DNA of 22,500 nucleotides. Origin: Adiantum capillus-veneris. Its lineage: Eukaryota; Streptophyta; Polypodiopsida; Polypodiales; Pteridaceae. Position 1 is the first letter of the stretch. Every line of letters starts with the position of its first letter. This document shows, piece by piece, positions 16,898 to 22,500 of the stretch. The position numbers and the translations under genes are program-made. The stretch lies in contig CM043953.1 in the NCBI GenBank assembly GCA_014529385.2, forward strand, positions 74,696,872 through 74,719,371, given 5' to 3'. The notes under the pieces were generated by a model. It was not told the DNA's origin, searched no databases, and worked only from the letters and a program-made list of their open reading frames with translations.

Positions 16898-18443
16898 TGT
16901 CATAATAATCAATATCTAATTCTCCCAAATGATTTTCTCATATTAAACTGATCATTTAATGTGGGGAGGTACCAGGGGAGAAAAAGCTAGAATATTGGTT
17001 AAGCTAGCAGACCGGCCACAGCAGGGATCCAAAGGAGGGAAAATAGGGATCAAAAGGGGGGGCCATTTGCAAAAGAGCCATGTGCAACAATGGGCTAAAA
17101 AGACCCTAAGGTTCAGCCCATTAAGACTTCCAAAATGCTAAGGTTCCAAAATTCAAAGGTTGTGTCCAAAGGTTAACCCTAGGGAAAATTGGATGCTTAG
17201 TGTGTGTACAAAAGTCTTCTTCAAAGCCTACAAAGGAGGGGGCGAGCCCATTTAGTAAGGGATGAGAGAGAAAGCCACACACACACACAGGATCCCTTTA
17301 CACAAAGGGAATTAGGGACACATGTCAGCTCCCTAGGCCAGATGCCCACAAGGTGTGCCCAATTCCTATTGGAAGACCCTTGAAGTGGACCAATGAGAAT
17401 TAAGCTAGAGTAAATCTAGTTTAATTAATTTAAAAACATTTAATAAAAGAAACCAATGAGAATTAAGTCTCCTAGAAGACTATTGGGCAGTCTCCCAAGG
17501 GGTCCAATGAGCATTCAGGAGCCCAATGGCTTGCCTGATTCCTATTGGCCAGGAGACAAAGGGGTCCAATGAGAGTTTAGTTTAATTATTTAATTACCTA
17601 AAGCTCTCACATAAGGGGAAAGGCGGACACATGTCAGAAGGCTATCACTTATGCTGCTTAACACCCATTGGCTTGACTTGGGGAGGTCCAATGAGGCAAA
17701 AGCCAGACCAATTTAGCAGGAAGGGCTCGCCCAAGAGAGAGAGAGAGGGATGACTTTTTCTTGGCATTGACACACACACACTCACACTTGACCATGTGTG
17801 AAGAAAGAATACTCTATCTCCTCCCAAGCTTTAATGGAGAGCTCATCACCTACTCCAAGCTTGTGAGATAGAAGCCTACATCAACACTCTCTTGGCATGT
17901 GGATGCAAATCCAACCAAGAGCCAAGCTTCAATGCATGCTCATCTTCTCTACCAAGCTAATTACTAAGCTAAGCTATGCTAATATGAGTGATTATGTGAG
18001 GAGATGTACATCTTTCTGGTAGGATACTCCTTCTTCCTCTCAATCTACTCTCATACCCTGCTAGCTCTCACCATCTTCGAAGGTGTGTGAGGTCTTGGGT
18101 CTGAGAAAGGGGATAATTCAAGTTGTGTTTGATTAAGTGTTTTGCTTAGTGCATGAAGCTTCCATCTTCATTGCACTAGCTAGTCTTGAACGAACACAAA
18201 GAATTGTATTGTACAATGTCTCTCTTGATGGGAGAAACCGTAGTCCTCAACTGTTGTCAATAGCTTAATTTTTCTCTCTTTTGAAAGTATTGTTGATTGT
18301 ATCTAACTAGGTGTTATGCTTTTTGTTGCTCTCTCCACCCAAGCACTCTTGTAATTCTCATTAGGAATCTATTCTAATGAAATGCCCACTATGTTCATGC
18401 TAATTTCCGCTACACATAAGTTATTAGGCCATTAAATGTTACA
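16898..18443 (+). repeat. 3' LTR (1546 bp)
   Basis: This has the same TGTCATAATAATC start and AATGTTACA end as the 5' LTR. It is 55 bp shorter, mostly from the missing segment between AAACC (18239) and GTCCTCAAC (18243). That segment contains a GGACCGG/CCGGTCC hairpin in the 5' copy. By eye it differs from the 5' LTR at about 30 other positions. Confidence 0.96.
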
Positions 18444-18448
18444 TTTCC
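18444..18448 (+). repeat. Right target-site duplication of the LTR retrotransposon (TTTCC)
   Basis: It matches 4 of 5 bases of the left copy (TTTCT, 9569-9573). Keeping one copy restores an unbroken transposase reading frame across the insertion site, which supports the boundary. Confidence 0.8.
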
Positions 18449-19716
18449 CTATTATTCCTAGGATCAAAAGCATGTTTCGTTATGGTTCCATTGCAAAGTT
18501 GATGCGGTGGCATTCTACGAATAAATCCACTGACGCAACATTTAGGGTGCCCGTTGATTCGAAGTCTTGGAGACACATTGAAGATACCTGGCCACATTTT
18601 AAGAGTGAACCACCCAATTTGCGTTATCTTCCAGATGGCCATCACTTGCGCGAAGGCCAGCTTGGTTGTGTCGAATGTCGTCCTATGCATGTACAAGAGT
18701 GGCGTCGCCGATGGGAGCAACATGAGGGGAAACCTGTTCCAGGAATGAAACATTTGTCCATTCTTCATACGTTGCCGTACTGGGGTGATCTACTAATTAA
18801 CCATTTGCTAGATCCAATGCATATATTCAAGAATGTGGGAGAGCTCCTCTGGAAGACAATCATGGGAATGAAAGACAATTGAGCTTCACGAGATGATTTG
18901 CAGTCGGTTGGAAAGATGCCAGAGCTGTGGCATTTCACCAATGCAGCTGGTCAAACAAAACTTCCAAGAGCGCCATGGGTATTGCTAAAAAACGAAGAGC
19001 GACAAGTGAAAAGGGTGATTTCAGAGTTCAGGACGCCAACAGGATATATGCGATGTCTCAAGACAGCATTCACCCGTGACGATCAACTGTCAGGGTTGAA
19101 ATCGCACGACTGGCATAAGTTCTTGCAATTCATTCTTCCAATTGTGATCAAGGGGTGTTTAACGGAGGAAGTGCGGACCTGCATATACAAGATTTCAGAG
19201 CTAGTGCGGTGGATCTCTTCCAAGGAGATACGGGAGGAATCTATTGCAGTCGCAAGGGCTAACTCCATTGAGGCAGTTTGCATGATTGAGAAGTATCTAC
19301 CCACGAGCTGCCTAACTATCCAAATGCACTTGCTCGTCCATGTAGTAGATGAGGTTATAGTGGCAGGTACAGTCCACAGCCGTTGGATGTTCTTTCTAGA
19401 GCGGTTCATGAAAACACTTAAGGGTTTTGTTCGCAAAAAAGCGCGTCCAGAGGGGAGCATGGCAGAAGGATGGCTGGTGCAAGAGTCTCTTGTATTGACG
19501 ACCGAATTTCTACCCGTTTCTGACCCAGAAATGACTCGACTATGGAGCAATGAGGAGGATGCAAGACTGGTGAGAGAGGAGCCGCAAGGGCAAGGGGTGC
19601 CGAAGAAAATGAACCTGGCCATGCGAGAAAAGATCATGAAGTTCTGTATACTAAATTTAACGCCGATAAAAAATGGCTTGAAAGGTACGAAGAAGAGAAA
19701 GAGAGACGCAATCTAG
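18449..19716 (+). pseudogene. CACTA tnp2-type transposase, central part (Transposase_21 remnant and DUF4218)
   Basis: Family similarity resumes right after the target duplication: IIPRIKSMFRYGSIAKLMRWH, then SWRHIEDTWPHF and PPNLRYL. Next should come the long Transposase_21 core starting with a TDGFNPF-like motif. Instead the protein passes straight to LPDGHHLR and to LPYWGDLLINHLLDPMHIFKNV, which belong to the end of that domain, so an in-frame stretch appears to be missing near 18612-18640. A TGA at 18880-18882 interrupts the frame; it continues with LPRAPWVLLK and DUF4218 (LKSHDWHKFLQFILPIVIKG ... VHSRWMFFLERFMKTLKGFV, RPEGSMAEG). The frame ends at 19716 after shifting out of phase near 19655. 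Without the core, this copy could not encode a working transposase even before the retrotransposon arrived. Confidence 0.87.
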
Positions 19717-20602
19717 AGCGACAGGATTTCAGGCGAAGTCGAACGACTAGAGGCTTACCCTTGCCAGACTATCTCGCTCCTCTACTTGAATTCCTACAAT
19801 GGCATGGTTGGACAAGACAGTGAGAGCAGCTCGACAGATCGGAGAACCCATATCTCTAGAAGAGGAAGAGCTGGCTATTGGATGTGACTGGAAGTATCAT
19901 ACATACATGACACTGTGGTCGCATGGAAAGCATTTCAGAACACAACAAATTGACAGCAGAAGAAACACGTTTGACAGTGGGGTAATGGTTAGTTTCATGC
20001 AAAAGAGCACGGCCAGTGCTAGAGACACGAATGAGAGCACTAGCAACCTGGATTACTGTGGTCTGGTGTCAGATATCCTGAAAGTAAGCTTCAGACGGTT
20101 TGAGATGTTTTTGTTGTATGTGAAGTGGTTCAAGGTGATTACTTCTGGTCGCAATGCAACGGTACGCAGAGATGGAAACAAACTTGTGCAAATAGATTCT
20201 ACAAAGATTTGGACAGATGCGAGCGACACATTTGCTCTCCCCAAACATTGCGAGCAAGTGGTCTTTGTACCGGACCCTCGAGAGCGACAATGGTGGTTTG
20301 TGGTTCAGGTTGCTCCAAGAAATAAACAAGTATTTGAAGGGCAAGATCTCTTGGAGGAAAGTCAGTCAGACGACGTCCATACTACTGTGACATTAGATGA
20401 GATGGACGAAGGTATGGCAGAGGAAGCTGACAGATATACGAGGGATGACGCAGACGAGCCAGAATTGATACTTGTAGATGAAGATGCAATGGATGAAGAC
20501 AATCTGCCAGAACGAGCTGGGGCAGAGTTATGTTTGCAATTAGAGATAGACGATGATACGGTGCAAGATCTTATCGATGATGCCTCACTCGTCGAGGCCT
20601 AG
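19656..20602 (+). pseudogene. CACTA tnp2-type transposase, C-terminal part (DUF4216)
   Basis: This is the same gene after two frame changes. A bridge in frame 3 (19656 to about 19795) carries KWLERYEEEKERRNLERQDF. The frame starting at 19799 follows with LAIGCDWKYHTYMTLWSHGKHF, RRNTFDSGVMVSF and then DUF4216 (YCGLVSDILKVSF ... VLFxCxW-like LYVKWFKV, HCEQVVFVPDPRERQWWFVV). The last 90 residues are strongly acidic (DDADEPELILVDEDAMDED), as is common at the tails of these proteins. The stop is TAG 20600-20602. A good donor (CCT/GTAAGTG, 20607) follows, so the 3' end may be spliced to the next exon. Confidence 0.85.
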
Positions 20603-20606
20603 GCCT

Positions 20607-20700
20607 GTAAGTGTTTGTGTAAAGACTTTGATTTAAAATCAATCTTAAAGTTAATTTAAAAAACTGTGTTCTGACGCTTTATTTTACTTTCTTTGTGCAG
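20607..20700 (+). other. Probable 94-bp intron between the two transposon genes
   Basis: The donor is CCT/GTAAGTG and the acceptor is CTTTGTGCAG/GAC, with an AT-rich interior. It lies after the tnp2 stop and just before the second gene's ATG (20710). It could be a leader intron of that gene, or join both genes into one transcript, as alternative splicing does in En/Spm. Joining the frames directly gives stops, so a simple fusion protein is not supported. Confidence 0.6.
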
Positions 20701-20709
20701 GACTTTAGT

Positions 20710-21844
20710 ATGGCAGACGAGATTCCAAATCCCGCTTCCATGAGTGCAAATGCATTCATGGGTTTCGTTACACGGATGACGCCTGCTCAGATGGCAGAGG
20801 CTTCTCAGTACTGGGTAGCCAAAGGCACGGGTACTACGCCTTCGGGCTTCACACCCAAGGGTCCGACGCCTAGGGGGGGGACGCCTACGGGGTTCATGAC
20901 GCCTATGGGTACGACACCTTCTTCTCCCATCACGGCCGCTTCGACACCTAGGGGTGGGGAAGAGGCGGGTACGTCCTCATCTCCGTAGCACAGGCGTACT
21001 CGCCGATATCGACGATCGTCAGGTGGAGGTGGTGGTTGCTGTGGAGGAGGGTCCACAGATGCTTCGACCCCTCCTCGCTCATGACCCCCGTCCTACCCAG
21101 GCACACCTCTCGACACACCTCTTGGCACACCTCGGACACCTTGGGGGGCACACGATCCTAGTGCCTCCAAGCCGTATACTGTACGGGGAGATGGTTCTGT
21201 TGACATGGATAGAGTCGGGACTGAGATGCGACAACGGATTCCGCAGCTCGTGGAGCTGCAGTTTTCGACCAGCATTCTGACGTCTTGGGATCAGCAAGAA
21301 AAGGAAAAATTCACTTACATAGTGGAGACCATCCTGACAGAGTACCAGCCTGCTCCGGGTTCTTCCGTTGTTCCGGCGCGGTGGATCAAGGGTGTTTCAT
21401 GGGACACCGTGAAACATCGACGAGATGCAGCTCGGAAGGCTCTCAGGACCGGCTCCCGAAGCCTTCGGGCATCCCACACGAGACGTGGCTGCAGATCAGG
21501 GAGGATGAGCGGGCAGCGGCCATGCGGTTGAGACAACAGCGTGAGGCCGCGCAGGTATGACAGATGACTAGGGGGACATCTTATCTTGGCAGCGGAGGCT
21601 TCGACACCTTTCGCTATGAGTTTGTGAGTTTCTAATCCAATCTTAACTATGGCATTTTTTAAAACGCGATGAATCATGTATTCTTATTACTTTGATTTTT
21701 GTATAAACGCAGAATCTTGCGATGCATCGAGCTCCGACACGCGAGGAGGAGTTAGATGGATATCGCAGAGGTATCTATGAAGTACTGAATGATCTTGAAG
21801 TTTCAGGAGAGCCTGTAGACTGGGAGGCCTTACAGTCTCGTTGA
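20710..21844 (+). pseudogene. Second CACTA gene, PF03004 (Transposase_24)/TNPA-like, with stops and a frameshift
   Basis: The ATG at 20710 gives MADEIPNPASMSANAFMGF. A Gly/Thr/Pro-rich region follows (TPKGPTPRGGTPTGF ... later GTPLDTPLGTPRTP in the same frame), interrupted by TAG 20986-20988 and TGA 21079-21081. A conserved-looking part follows: LQFSTSILTSWDQQEKEKF, PARWIKGVSWDTVKHRRDAA, a frameshift near 21450, PSGIPHETWLQIREDE and a TGA near 21558. Next come SYLGSGGFDTFRYEF, an intron (21624-21712) and APTREEELDGYRRGIYEVL ending at TGA 21842. The GS-x-F ... PT-x-x-E-L order is that of PF03004 plant En/Spm transposase proteins, thought to bind element ends. Family identity is by recalled pattern; the N-terminus is unassigned. 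Confidence 0.62.
21624..21712 (+). other. Probable 89-bp intron in the second CACTA gene
   Basis: The donor is TTT/GTGAGT and the acceptor is AAACGCAG/AAT. Splicing is phase 0 and joins FDTFRYEF to NLAMHRAPTREEE, which keeps the PF03004-like order. Confidence 0.7.
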
Positions 21845-21853
21845 TCGCTTGAG

Positions 21854-21943
21854 GTGAGACATTAATATGTGTGAGTTGATTTAATTAAGTCAGTATATGT
21901 GAAGTAATATCAATACTAATTTTGTGAGTTGTCCTATGTGCAG
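21854..21943 (+). other. Probable 90-bp intron near the 3' end of the second CACTA gene
   Basis: The donor is GAG/GTGAGA and the acceptor is CTATGTGCAG/GTT. It lies ten bases after the TGA at 21842-21844, so it is a 3' UTR intron as the sequence stands. If that TGA is a mutated sense codon, the spliced frame would continue briefly to a TAG at 21962-21964. Confidence 0.55.
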
Positions 21944-21964
21944 GTTGTGACGCCTAGTCATTAG

Positions 21965-22500
21965 TGGACCAGATTTCATATATATGCTTTGTGAGACACA
22001 GATACGCTTCTGTGTCTCTTTTTTGTACAAACAGTTAGTGTTCAGACAGTTATTGTTTCCCTTATGGTTCTGATTATTGTCATTGTCATTGTATAGACAT
22101 TTATTGTTTCACTTTCTGGTTATGCTTATGGTTATTGTTAATTTTGTTTATGGTTATGGTTATCTGCATTATGGTTTTGATCAAAGTGGTTATAGCCGGT
22201 TACGGTTTTAAGTTATGGTTATGCTTTTAAGTTATGGTTATGGTTTGTTATGGTTATGCTTTTTAGTTGGTACGGTTGTCTTTTATTGGCCTTAAATCTC
22301 ATGTGAGATCCTACGTGGATAGCATGTAGGAGGCGTATACATGATATGGTTTTTTTTGAAAAGTTTATGTAAAAACAAAGGGAACTCTACCGAAATTCTG
22401 CGTGCGGTGGCATGGTTGATATTTTGGTGCTGCTCGCTTTCTTGGGCATAGGGCAGGAAGTCTGGCTGTGGCTGTGTCCATCTTTTAACTGGGCACAGGC
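21965..22500. other. CACTA 3' region without recognised gene or terminus
   Basis: AT-rich sequence follows the second gene. Apart from the degenerate TTATGG array (22066-22270) I see no gene, no subterminal TATCGACG-type motifs and no TTGTAGTG end, so the transposon appears to continue past the window. Confidence 0.5.
22066..22270. repeat. Degenerate TTATGG hexanucleotide array
   Basis: Many copies of GGTTATG/TTATGGTTATG occur at irregular spacing, mixed with TTATTGTCA units at the left edge. They are not in register like a microsatellite and do not match the plant telomere unit TTTAGGG. Confidence 0.75.

Larger units (their letters stand above)
9574..18443 (+). mobile_element. Ty3/gypsy chromovirus-type LTR retrotransposon, nested in CACTA tnp2
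   Basis: This is a complete 8.87-kb element. It comprises 5' LTR 9574-11174, PBS 11176-11187, untranslated leader, gag, protease, RT, RNase H, integrase, chromodomain, polypurine tract 16885-16894 and 3' LTR 16898-18443. The integrase-after-RT order defines Ty3/gypsy. The chromodomain at the C-terminus places it among chromoviruses; the clade (for example Tekay or CRM) was not determined. It lies in the same orientation as the host transposase gene. One stop lies inside the Gag zinc knuckle and another precedes the chromodomain; the rest of the 4.95-kb frame is open. Structural completeness, similar LTRs and target duplications indicate a fairly young insertion. Confidence 0.96.
7121..22500 (+). 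mobile_element. CACTA (En/Spm-type, CMC superfamily) DNA transposon; 3' end outside window
   Basis: The element is called from three things. First, a terminus reading CACTACAACATT at 7121, followed directly by a block of palindromic subterminal repeats at 7139-7287. Second, a tnp2-family transposase with its characteristic domain series (8749-20602). Third, a downstream PF03004/TNPA-like gene (20710-21844). These are the standard parts of a plant CACTA element. The candidate 3-bp target duplication on this side is CAA at 7118-7120. No matching terminus (TTGTAGTG-like) or mirrored subterminal block is present before 22500, so the 3' end lies outside and the terminal repeat cannot be confirmed. 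Without the nested retrotransposon the visible part is about 6.5 kb. Both genes carry stops and frameshifts, so the copy is not autonomous. Confidence 0.85.

Noticed and set aside
19083-19637. 184-codon minus-strand open frame
   Set aside because: It is antisense to the DUF4218 region of the transposase, whose family match on the + strand is clear.
22030-22040. TTAGTG as a possible CACTA 3' end
   Set aside because: It lacks the TTGTAGTG context and any subterminal motif beside it. Such 6-mers are expected by chance.
22066-22270. Interstitial telomere-like repeat
   Set aside because: The unit is TTATGG, not TTTAGGG or a known variant, and it is irregularly spaced.

Overview
The window looks like repeat-rich nuclear DNA of a land plant. 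There is no dense gene set, introns are short GT-AG introns of 75-94 bp, and the coding content is almost entirely plant transposable elements: a LINE, a CACTA (En/Spm) DNA transposon and a chromodomain Ty3/gypsy retrotransposon primed by initiator tRNA-Met. Long GA/GT microsatellites are common. The only non-transposon protein trace is a pair of broken cyanovirin-N homology (CVNH) exons. CVNH proteins are known from cyanobacteria, filamentous ascomycetes and a fern (Ceratopteris), so a fern or other seedless plant is the best guess. That is an inference, not a demonstration.

Layout. (1) 1-4531: the 3' part of a heavily mutated L1-like LINE on the + strand. It holds an endonuclease, a reverse transcriptase, a distal Cys/His region, an ORF2 C-terminus and a short A-run. 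(2) 4532-7120: a mosaic of locally duplicated non-coding modules, including a clear 310-bp tandem duplication, around two minus-strand CVNH pseudo-exons (5208-5505 and 5757-6053). (3) 7121-22500: a CACTA transposon. It begins with CACTACAA and a block of palindromic subterminal repeats (7139-7287), followed by microsatellites, a broken tnp2-type transposase gene (8749-20602) and a second, PF03004/TNPA-like gene (20710-21844). Its 3' terminus lies beyond the window. (4) 9574-18443: a complete chromovirus-type LTR retrotransposon inserted on the same strand in a tnp2 exon. It has 1601- and 1546-bp LTRs, a PBS, gag, pol, a chromodomain and a polypurine tract.

How the parts relate. The retrotransposon sits between the codons for the conserved tnp2 stretch VLRHF and PIIPR, with a near-perfect 5-bp target duplication. 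Frame and family similarity resume exactly on the far side. The CACTA element is therefore older than the retrotransposon, and its transposase gene was split by the insertion. The LTRs differ by roughly 30 substitutions by eye (about 2 percent), plus indels, so the insertion is fairly recent. The retroelement gag-pol-chromodomain is a single reading frame interrupted by only two stop codons. Its Gag is unusual in carrying an SR/RS-like, tandemly duplicated basic-serine region.

No RNA genes, CRISPR arrays or intact host genes were recognised.
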